5,495 nt of DNA, taken from NCBI GenBank assembly GCA_023387295.1, contig JAEWIG010000265.1, forward strand, positions 1 through 5,495, read 5' to 3'. The DNA is from Bacillota bacterium. GTDB lineage: Bacteria > Bacillota > Bacilli > Bacillales > Cytobacillaceae. Within the stretch, counting starts at the first letter, position 1. Each line of letters starts with the position of its first letter. The translations under genes were made by a program, and so were the position numbers. Under the pieces are notes generated by a model that made no database searches, was not told where the DNA came from, and worked only from the letters and a program-made list of their open reading frames with translations. Positions 1 through 5,495 of the stretch are shown here, piece after piece.

Positions 1-1510
1 GTATTGGTGAACGTTCTTTTCTAGTAAAAAGAAGGTTTGGAAGACAAGATTCTAAAACTTCGAAATCCGATATTTCATTCTTATTTTCATAGTTAATTGG
101 AATAATTATGTCTGCAATGAAATTTAAAAATGCACGAGCAGATATAACAAGTTTTTTACTAACAATAGTTTGGATAACCAATTGAATTATTTGCTTCTGG
201 ACAAAATCGTTTTGCATAAAAATAAAATTTTCATGAAGCATGGAATGGATACCCTTGTCTTGGTCTGCCTTCAAAGCTAAGTAAAAAGGATTTTCTTTTT
301 CTGGTGTTGTAACCTTTTTTAGTAATGAAGAATAGAACTGTGAACAAGGTCCATTCTCAGTAAGCTCATAAGGTTGATAGTCACCAAAACTAAGCAAGTC
401 GAAAATATCGTTACTAAAAGTAGTTATGATTTTTTCAGTAAATAAGTTACTTTGTTCAACGAACTGCTTTAAAGTAGAATAGCTATATTCTTTATGTTCA
501 GTGTTTATAAATTTGTGCAAAACACCCATATTAATCGCAACAATTATTTTTTCCTTTGTAGCTTCTATTTTCTGATCAGAAAAGCTGCTTAAATAACCTT
601 CTAGGGTTTCTATTGCATTTTTATTCGGTGAAAAACTTTCTGTTGCGTCATTAAATATTTTGTAATTTTGTATCAAATCCGGTCTATTTTCCTTAAGATA
701 GGCTAATAAATGAGATTTTCCGTCCCCTACGCTACCACAAAGTAGTATTAAATTACCCTTTTCACTTTTATTATTTTCTTCAAGAACTCTTTCTAAATCT
801 AACTGTATTTTTCGATCGACATGTAAATATTTCTTAAATTGACTAAATTGACTTGCATTTTCAATTGCCTCTTGCGATGAGTCCTTTAATCTTCTAATCT
901 CCCTTAATAAATAGCTTTCACCTATTTCAATATTTGAATCAAATACTACTGAATTCTGCTCATTAATTGTTACTTGTTTAGATTTTTCTTTTGCCGTATC
1001 ATCTACTACATTCTCTAATATACCTTTCCCGAGAAGATCTAGAATCTCCTTCTTAACTAGAGCTTGAATATTTTCTTTTGGTTGCGGCCTCGGTACCTCA
1101 TAGTCCGGAATTTTTATATTATCCGATGAATAGATTTCGTAGAACCAAACAGCAACTCTATACATTTCTTTATGCAGTTTAAATGCCACCGTGATATCGT
1201 TAAATCTTGCATCATGAGCAGCTTTATTACCTGACAACCTAATCGTATCAAACGCCTGCTGGATATCGCGTTTTATGTATCCCTCTCTAGTCAAATATAA
1301 AATTTTATCATAAAATGTTGATTGATATTGTACTTCTATTTTTTCAATTTTATAAACTTCATTTAAAATTTCCTCTGCAAAAATTCTTGCTTTTATTATT
1401 GAACTGCTTGGATCTTCAAATAATAGATCTTCCATTATTATAGCAGTTTTAGCAGCGTTTAGATTTAGATGAGATAAAAAGCTAAGACAGGATTCCTCTC
1501 TGGAACTCAT
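1..1510 (-). CDS. dptF: DptF-like phosphorothioation-dependent restriction protein (3' end beyond window)
   Basis: The minus-strand frame opens at ATG 1510 and stays open for 503 codons to the window edge, so the C-terminus is missing. Residues 1 to about 130 form a helical region with the S-G-N-K-A-A-H-D motif at 93-100, typical of DUF4145 domains. A polar linker covers about 131-200. The DptF-like core starts near 203 (KDSSQEAI at 209-216, YLHV at 228-231), followed by a Walker A loop G-S-V-G-D-G-K-S-H (259-267; Lys265, Ser266), N-D-A-T-E-S (287-292), a Walker B-like hydrophobic strand ending in A-I-N-M-G-V-L (325-331), and S-A-R-A-F-L-N (457-463). Family knowledge: DptF acts with DptG and DptH to restrict DNA that lacks phosphorothioates. 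The family name is recalled from motifs, not searched, but the divergent dndBCD operon strongly supports it. The start is fixed by a GGAGGG site 6 bases upstream. dptG and dptH are expected further left. The DUF4145-like extension is the unusual part. An unrelated P-loop NTPase is the main alternative. Confidence 0.88.
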   Translation of the reverse strand, partial: MSSREESCLSFLSHLNLNAAKTAIIMEDLLFEDPSSSIIKARIFAEEILNEVYKIEKIEVQYQSTFYDKILYLTREGYIKRDIQQAFDTIRLSGNKAAHDARFNDITVAFKLHKEMYRVAVWFYEIYSSDNIKIPDYEVPRPQPKENIQALVKKEILDLLGKGILENVVDDTAKEKSKQVTINEQNSVVFDSNIEIGESYLLREIRRLKDSSQEAIENASQFSQFKKYLHVDRKIQLDLERVLEENNKSEKGNLILLCGSVGDGKSHLLAYLKENRPDLIQNYKIFNDATESFSPNKNAIETLEGYLSSFSDQKIEATKEKIIVAINMGVLHKFINTEHKEYSYSTLKQFVEQSNLFTEKIITTFSNDIFDLLSFGDYQPYELTENGPCSQFYSSLLKKVTTPEKENPFYLALKADQDKGIHSMLHENFIFMQNDFVQKQIIQLVIQTIVSKKLVISARAFLNFIADIIIPINYENKNEISDFEVLESCLPNLLFTRKERSPI

Positions 1511-1516
1511 ATATTT

Positions 1517-1522
1517 CCCTCC
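1517..1522 (-). promoter_or_regulatory. Ribosome binding site of dptF
   Basis: On the minus strand this reads GGAGGG, ending 6 bases before the ATG at 1510. It is a near-consensus Shine-Dalgarno sequence at ideal spacing. It supports the chosen start and therefore shows that the DUF4145-like N-terminal region belongs to the protein. Confidence 0.85.
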
Positions 1523-1535
1523 AAAATATTAGTTC

Positions 1536-1552
1536 AAATAGTAATACTATTT
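1536..1552. repeat. 17-bp inverted repeat in front of dptF, possible operator
   Basis: The sequence AAATAGTA, one central A, then TACTATTT is a perfect inverted repeat with 8-base arms. It lies 25 bases upstream of the dptF start codon and overlaps the proposed leftward -10 element, where a repressor would block transcription. It lacks the CGTA core of the palindrome next to dndB, although both contain GTAATA. The arms are A+T-rich, so chance occurrence in this spacer is possible. Operator function is an inference. Confidence 0.4.
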
Positions 1553-1578
1553 TAACACAATCAGTTAACCACTTTGAA
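1549..1578 (-). promoter_or_regulatory. Possible leftward promoter of dptF
   Basis: On the minus strand a TAAAAT -10 (1549-1554) lies 18 bases downstream of TTCAAA (1573-1578), which matches the -35 consensus at four of six positions. Transcription would begin near 1542 and leave a leader of about 30 bases before dptF. The spacer is very AT-rich and other -10-like hexamers exist, so this is the best candidate rather than a firm call. It is weaker than the rightward promoter. Confidence 0.4.
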
Positions 1579-1655
1579 AAAAGCAATCTTTATTTTTACC
1601 ATTAGAATTCTATTTTAAAATAAGTTTCTTTATAAAAAAAAATCACTTTAAATAT

Positions 1656-1684
1656 TTGTGTAATTTAATATGTAAGTTTATAAT
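1656..1684 (+). promoter_or_regulatory. Sigma-A-type promoter of the dndBCD operon
   Basis: A perfect TATAAT -10 (1679-1684) lies 17 bases downstream of TTGTGT (1656-1661), which matches the first three bases of the -35 consensus. Transcription would start near 1691, giving a leader of about 34 bases before the preferred dndB start. The palindrome at 1696-1711 would then lie immediately downstream of the start point, a suitable position for a repressor to block initiation or early elongation. Confidence 0.6.
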
Positions 1685-1695
1685 CATAATATAAA

Positions 1696-1711
1696 TATTA
1701 CGTACGTAATA
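1696..1711. promoter_or_regulatory. Perfect 16-bp palindrome, candidate DndB operator
   Basis: TATTACGTACGTAATA equals its own reverse complement over all 16 bases. It is the only CGTA-bearing palindrome in the intergenic region. It lies between the predicted transcription start and the dndB Shine-Dalgarno site, and its last base abuts that site. From memory, DndB/DptB of Salmonella represses its own operon by binding a palindrome with TACG and CGTA half-sites; this site has the same half-sites in a compact form. That makes DndB autoregulation the simplest reading. In RNA the site could also fold into a 6-bp stem with a GUAC loop next to the ribosome site. Binding by DndB is inferred. Confidence 0.6.
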
Positions 1712-1718
1712 AAGGGAG
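1712..1718 (+). promoter_or_regulatory. Ribosome binding site that decides the dndB start
   Basis: AAGGGAG ends directly against the first ATG (1719) but lies 6 bases before the second, in-frame ATG (1725). Normal Shine-Dalgarno spacing therefore favours 1725. The site directly follows the palindrome, so a protein bound there or a folded leader could affect both transcription and translation. Confidence 0.7.
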
Positions 1719-1724
1719 ATGAAT

Positions 1725-2813
1725 ATGGAAAATTCATTTAGTTATAACTTTCCTGCCATAAAAGGAATACAAGCTGGAAAAGAATATTATGTCGCAATGT
1801 GTCCGTTAATAATTATACCTAAAATCTTCTTATTTGATGAAGAGGAAATTCCACCCGAGTTTAGATCACAAAGAATATTAAATAAAGCAAGAATACCTGA
1901 AATTACAAATTATATTTTAGAAAATCAAGAAGATTATGTTTTCTCATCAATTACCGCATCCATAGATGGTGAAATTGAATTTGAACCTTATAATAAAGGG
2001 GATGACTTAGGTAGATTAAGAATTTCTTTGGATGCTAGATTCCTCATTAACGATGGACAACATCGACGTGCTGCAATAGAAGAAGCATTAAAGATTTCAC
2101 CAGAACTTGGAAATGAAACAATTTCTGTTGTTTTCTTTCATGATACTGGCTTAAACAAATCACAACAAATTTTTTCTGATTTAAATAGACATGCGGTAAA
2201 TACAACATCCTCAATCGGAATTTTGTATGACCATCGAGATCGCCTAGCAATTGTAACAAAAGAGATTATTCAAACAAATCCTTTGCTAAGTAGGTATACA
2301 GATACCGAGAGAGTATCTCTTTCAAAAAATTCACCAAAAATGTTTGCATTAAATCATATTTTTAACACCAATCTAAAATTACTTGGAAAAGCTAAAGGTG
2401 ATGAAATATTAGAGACTGAAACTGAATTTCTTCAAAAATTCTGGACAGTACTTTGCGAGTCTATTGTAGAATGGAATATGGTCTTAAAAAAAGAATTATC
2501 TCCTCGTGATTTAAGAGCAAATTTTATAATTGGTCACGGAGTGTTTATTGAAGCATTAGGGTTAGTCGGCCAGTATTTAAAAAACTACCATCCCGATAAC
2601 TGGCAACTATATATTAAAAAATTAACAAAAATTGATTGGAGTAGGAATAATACCAATGATTGGCTTGGGCGCTCTTTTACACATAATGGTAGAATCCAAA
2701 AAACTTCATACACCATTCAATTGACAGCAAATAAAATCAAACAACTAATAGATCTACCTCTAACAGAAGGAGAGCAATCATTAGAAAATAAGTTTTTCCA
2801 AGGAGTCGAGTAA
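1725..2813 (+). CDS. dndB: DndB, DGQHR-domain regulator of DNA phosphorothioation
   Basis: This is a 362-residue protein, close to the family's usual length. In the numbering from 1725, the D-G-Q-H-R signature lies at 110-114, followed by R-A-A-I and a helix. A second conserved-looking block, F-S-D-L-N-R, lies at 150-155. No signal peptide or membrane segment is visible, so it should be cytoplasmic. Family knowledge: DndB is not needed for sulfur insertion itself. It represses the dnd/dpt modification operon, and its loss raises modification. It is first in the operon, behind a promoter and a perfect palindrome, as expected for an autoregulator. An in-frame ATG at 1719 would add Met-Asn but touches the Shine-Dalgarno site, so 1725 is preferred. 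The DGQHR domain also occurs in other island proteins, but the following dndC and dndD fix the identity. Confidence 0.93.
   Translation: MENSFSYNFPAIKGIQAGKEYYVAMCPLIIIPKIFLFDEEEIPPEFRSQRILNKARIPEITNYILENQEDYVFSSITASIDGEIEFEPYNKGDDLGRLRISLDARFLINDGQHRRAAIEEALKISPELGNETISVVFFHDTGLNKSQQIFSDLNRHAVNTTSSIGILYDHRDRLAIVTKEIIQTNPLLSRYTDTERVSLSKNSPKMFALNHIFNTNLKLLGKAKGDEILETETEFLQKFWTVLCESIVEWNMVLKKELSPRDLRANFIIGHGVFIEALGLVGQYLKNYHPDNWQLYIKKLTKIDWSRNNTNDWLGRSFTHNGRIQKTSYTIQLTANKIKQLIDLPLTEGEQSLENKFFQGVE
2800..2805 (+). promoter_or_regulatory. Ribosome binding site of dndC inside the end of dndB
   Basis: AAGGAG lies within the last codons of dndB and ends 13 bases before the dndC ATG at 2819, longer than the usual 5-9. 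No better site lies closer; only GAG at 2808-2810 is at standard spacing. With only 5 bases between the dndB stop and the dndC start, ribosomes finishing dndB may reinitiate on dndC (translational coupling, inferred). Confidence 0.5.
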
Positions 2814-2818
2814 TTAAA

Positions 2819-4408
2819 ATGAACGGTATTATAACAAATCTATTATCCAACCAAATGTCTCTTATTGAAGAAACAAAGGCACAGATAATCAAAGCTTATA
2901 AAGAAGATAATCGACCGTGGGTGGTAGGTTACTCTGGTGGTAAAGACTCTACTGTCGTTGTTCAACTAATTTTTGAAGCTCTTTGTGAAATTCCTTTGGA
3001 AGAATTGCATAAGAAAATCTATATCATATCATCTGATACTTTAGTAGAGACACCATTAATAATAAATTCAATCAATCAAACATTAAGAAGAATACAAGAT
3101 AGCGCCTTAAATCTTAACTTACCAATTGAAACACATAAAGTTAAGCCACTATTAGAGCATTCATTCTGGGTTAATATTATTGGCAAAGGTTATCCTACAC
3201 CAAATCAAAAATTCAGATGGTGTACAGATAGATTGAAGATTGACCCTGCCAATCAATTTATTATGGACAAGGTCTCCTCTTTTGGAGAGGTCATAATGGT
3301 ATTAGGTGTTCGAGAGGATGAGAGTGCTACTAGAGGAAATGTGATGCGCTCACATACTGTTGAGGGAAAAACATTCATGAGACACACTTCTCTATCTAAT
3401 GCATATGTATATGCTCCTATTCGAAACTTTTCTGTTGATGATGTTTGGGAGTACTTACTTAATCATCCTTCTCCATGGGGAGACGATAATCATCAACTAC
3501 ATCGTTTGTACCTAGATTCAAACAGTGGGGAATGTCCGCTTATCGTCGATAAAGATATTAAAGAAAGTGCCGGTTCTTGTGGAAATAGCCGATTCGGTTG
3601 TTGGGTTTGTACGGTTGTAACTGAAGATAAAGCAATTTCAGGTTTTATTCAAAGTGGGCATGACTGGATGAAACCATTGTTAGACTTCCGAAACTGGTTA
3701 GCTTCAATAAGAGATGATAGAACAAAAAGAATGAAATATAGAAAGCATGGCCAAATTTACTTTATTGAAGTAAAAACAGAAGAAGATGATGGAGAAGAGT
3801 ATGTAATAATTCCTAAGAAATCTAGTAGGGCCAGACAGCGAATTAATATTAAAGAATTTGACCCAGTAGCAAAAGATGATTTGAGATCCTATATTGCTAA
3901 ACATAATATTGACCTAAGTGGATCTGAGGACCCTAATATTTTAGTTACTTATGAAGAAGAAACATTGGATGGTCAAATTGTGACAAAGTATGCTCGACTA
4001 GGCCTAGGACCTTTTACGATGGATACAAGAAAGGAAATACTAATTAAACTCTTAAATGTTCAAAAAGAGTTAAAACATCCTGACGACCCTAACTACGAGT
4101 TAATCAGTATTGAAGAATTAAAAACCATTAGAAAAATTTGGTTTAAAAATGGGGAGTGGGAAGATCCATTGCCTAGTCTTTTTAATAATATTATGGGGTA
4201 CTCGATAGATTGGGAAATTGATGATCGATTACTATTTGATAAAGATCAAATATCGGATCTAGAATTACTTGCAGATCAATTTAAGGTTGATATTAAAGTT
4301 ATTAAAGCATTAATTTCATTAGAAAAAGATTATGCAGGTTATAAAATAAGAAGAGGATTGATGGATGAATTAAGTAAAGCGTTAATGCAAGATTATCTAC
4401 ATTTATAA
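2819..4408 (+). CDS. dndC: DndC, PP-loop ATPase / PAPS-reductase-like sulfur-transfer protein
   Basis: This is a 529-residue cytoplasmic protein of the adenine nucleotide alpha-hydrolase (PAPS reductase-like) fold. The PP-loop S-G-G-K-D-S-T lies at 39-45. F-R-W-C-T-D-R-L-K follows at 132-140 (Cys135). A cysteine cluster at Cys239, Cys254, Cys261 and Cys264 (last three in S-C-G-N-S-R-F-G-C-W-V-C) fits an Fe-S centre; which four residues bind it cannot be told from sequence. The C-terminal part (about 300-529) includes an acidic stretch near 321-327 and G-P-F-T-M-D-T-R-K-E at 397-406. Family knowledge: DndC has ATP pyrophosphatase activity and carries an iron-sulfur cluster. It is thought to activate the DNA phosphate for sulfur delivered from a cysteine desulfurase, in complex with DndD and DndE. 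All motifs are intact, with no frameshift. It lies 5 bases after dndB and 21 before dndD, so one transcript is likely. Confidence 0.95.
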   Translation: MNGIITNLLSNQMSLIEETKAQIIKAYKEDNRPWVVGYSGGKDSTVVVQLIFEALCEIPLEELHKKIYIISSDTLVETPLIINSINQTLRRIQDSALNLNLPIETHKVKPLLEHSFWVNIIGKGYPTPNQKFRWCTDRLKIDPANQFIMDKVSSFGEVIMVLGVREDESATRGNVMRSHTVEGKTFMRHTSLSNAYVYAPIRNFSVDDVWEYLLNHPSPWGDDNHQLHRLYLDSNSGECPLIVDKDIKESAGSCGNSRFGCWVCTVVTEDKAISGFIQSGHDWMKPLLDFRNWLASIRDDRTKRMKYRKHGQIYFIEVKTEEDDGEEYVIIPKKSSRARQRINIKEFDPVAKDDLRSYIAKHNIDLSGSEDPNILVTYEEETLDGQIVTKYARLGLGPFTMDTRKEILIKLLNVQKELKHPDDPNYELISIEELKTIRKIWFKNGEWEDPLPSLFNNIMGYSIDWEIDDRLLFDKDQISDLELLADQFKVDIKVIKALISLEKDYAGYKIRRGLMDELSKALMQDYLHL

Positions 4409-4429
4409 TGAAGAAAATGGGGTTTACTT

Positions 4430-5495
4430 ATGCTAATTAATGAAATCCAACTCACAAATATTGGTCCTTTCAGGGGGATTCATTCAATTGACTTCCAACC
4501 AACGGACATAAAAAATGTCATTTTAGTTGGTGGTGAAAATGGAGCAGGTAAAACAACTCTATTAAACGCAATTAAATTAGGGTTGTTTGGTCCATATGGA
4601 TATGGATATAAGAGTGAAAATGTGGATTATTTAAATAAAGTTCGAAGCATGCTTAATAATAATGCTATAAAATTTGGAGAAAACAACTTTAGGATAAAAC
4701 TAAATATTTCTTTAGTTGATAACTTCGAAAAAATTGATTATACCATTTATCGTTATTGGAAATATGATAATAGTAAACTAAAAGAAGCCTTCGAAATTAT
4801 TGCTAATGGGAAACATTATTCAGAATATGAACAAGAATTGTTTCAATCTAAACTTAAGGAAAATATGCCGCCTCAATTATTAGATCTTTGTTTATTTGAT
4901 GGTGAGGAAATTTCAAGAATTGTTAGTGAAGATCGTCTATCCGACTATATAAAAAATCTGTCAAGAGTAGTATTTAATCTAGATTTATTTGAGACTCTTG
5001 AAAATGACCTAGAGAATTACGCAAATCAAAACCTAGATATAACAAAAATGGCTTCTTTAGAAAAGGAGTTATTCAATTTTAATCAACAAGAAAAAGAAGT
5101 TAGACAAAAAATTTCAAAAGTACTATCTCAACTAAATGAGCTTTCAAATCAAAAACAAGTGCATGTTGATAACTATCAAAAGATAAAAAATGACTTTGAG
5201 AAATACGGTGGACTTGTTAAAACAGAAAGAGATAACATAATAACTGAAATAAATATTATTGATAACAATCGAAAACAAAATATAGAGAAAGTAAAGGAGT
5301 ACGTTTCTAATATCCTTCCCTTCTATCTAGCAAAGAGTCTATTATTAGAAACAAGGAAACAAATCGAATATGAAGAACAATTTCAACTTTATAAGCAAAT
5401 GGACTCAAAGTTAACAGAAGAGAACATCGCTAATATTCTGCTTGACTTACCAGGTACCTTTGAACTTGAAGCAAATACTACATTAAGAGTAAAAC
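4430..5495 (+). CDS. dndD: DndD, SMC/RecN-like ATPase of DNA phosphorothioation (3' end beyond window)
   Basis: The frame opens at ATG 4430 and runs 355 codons to the window edge without a stop, roughly half of the usual length of about 650-700 residues. The N-terminus M-L-I-N-E-I-Q-L-T-N-I-G-P-F-R-G is typical of the RecF/SMC/Rad50 class. Walker A G-E-N-G-A-G-K-T lies at 35-42 (Lys41), and L-F-D-G-E-E-I at 155-161 matches a motif common in DndD. From about 185 to 335 the chain is rich in Glu, Lys, Gln and Leu, as in a coiled-coil arm. Walker B, the ABC signature and any hook cysteines would lie beyond the window. Family knowledge: DndD hydrolyses ATP and is thought to open or nick DNA so that DndC and DndE can insert sulfur. 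The ribosome site is weak (GGGG at 4419-4422, 7 bases upstream). The earlier ATGs at 4408 and 4417 share a frame that stops at 4438-4440, so they are not starts. Confidence 0.94.
   Translation, partial: MLINEIQLTNIGPFRGIHSIDFQPTDIKNVILVGGENGAGKTTLLNAIKLGLFGPYGYGYKSENVDYLNKVRSMLNNNAIKFGENNFRIKLNISLVDNFEKIDYTIYRYWKYDNSKLKEAFEIIANGKHYSEYEQELFQSKLKENMPPQLLDLCLFDGEEISRIVSEDRLSDYIKNLSRVVFNLDLFETLENDLENYANQNLDITKMASLEKELFNFNQQEKEVRQKISKVLSQLNELSNQKQVHVDNYQKIKNDFEKYGGLVKTERDNIITEINIIDNNRKQNIEKVKEYVSNILPFYLAKSLLLETRKQIEYEEQFQLYKQMDSKLTEENIANILLDLPGTFELEANTTLRVK

Noticed and set aside
1..1510. Reading the leftward gene as part of an alternative partner system (PbeABCD or an Ssp-type restriction gene)
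   Set aside because: The YLHV block, the GSVGDGKSH P-loop and the NDATES motif fit DptF as I know it. I see nothing that favours the other partner families.
1552..1568. Short inverted repeat TTAAC, 7 bases, GTTAA
   Set aside because: The 5-base A+T-rich arms are too short to separate from chance, although it falls between the proposed dptF -10 and -35.
1611..1622. Palindrome TATTTTAAAATA in the intergenic region
   Set aside because: It is only A and T in a strongly A+T-rich stretch, so it is expected by chance. It is not placed at either predicted promoter core.
1631..1641. T-A-T followed by a long A run, considered as a leftward terminator
   Set aside because: No GC-rich stem lies beside it, and a terminator is not expected between two divergent genes.
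2047..2259. A 70-codon open frame on the minus strand
   Set aside because: It lies wholly antisense to dndB across the DGQHR region, has no convincing ribosome site or family resemblance, and is a shadow of the real gene.
3273..3288. Small hairpin TCTCC / GGAGA in dndC
   Set aside because: A 5-bp stem inside a coding region with no U-run following it. It is neither a terminator nor a repeat of note.
3704..3904. A 66-codon open frame on the minus strand, rich in Phe and Ile
   Set aside because: It is antisense to dndC. Its hydrophobic look comes from reading Lys/Asn/Glu-rich codons backwards, and nothing supports expression.
3998..4007. 10-bp palindrome CTAGGCCTAG in dndC
   Set aside because: It is inside coding sequence and fully explained by the codons. 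Nothing in its position suggests a site.

Overview
The window carries the divergent core of a DNA phosphorothioation (Dnd/Dpt) modification-restriction island. In this system sulfur replaces a non-bridging oxygen in the DNA backbone, and unmodified DNA is attacked by a partner complex. The sequence is AT-rich (roughly one-third GC by eye), has purine-rich GGAGG/GGGAG-type Shine-Dalgarno sites and Lys/Ile/Asn-rich proteins. This suggests a low-GC Gram-positive bacterium (Bacillaceae-like Firmicute), but that is an inference from composition and translation signals. No gene here identifies the species.

Layout. Positions 1-1510 (minus strand) hold the 5' part (503 codons, open to the window edge) of a dptF-like restriction gene. 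It has a DUF4145-like N-terminal region followed by a P-loop DptF core. Positions 1511-1724 are a divergent control region with a good sigma-A-type promoter for the rightward operon, a perfect 16-bp palindrome just upstream of the dndB ribosome site, a weaker leftward promoter and a 17-bp inverted repeat in front of dptF. On the plus strand follow dndB (1725-2813; DGQHR-domain regulator), dndC (2819-4408; PP-loop ATPase with an Fe-S-type cysteine set) and the 5' part of dndD (4430 to the window end; SMC/RecN-like ATPase). The plus-strand genes are 5 and 21 bases apart and look like one operon.

How the genes work together. From knowledge of the family, DndC, DndD and DndE, with a cysteine desulfurase (DndA or a housekeeping IscS), install the phosphorothioate. 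DndB represses or tunes the modification operon. DptF with DptG and DptH forms the restriction arm. dndE would be expected to the right and dptG/dptH to the left, both outside the window. No dndA is seen here.

The system itself is a known one, not a new class. The points worth a second look are the candidate DndB operator, the separate inverted repeat in front of the restriction gene, and the roughly 200-residue DUF4145-like N-terminal extension on DptF.
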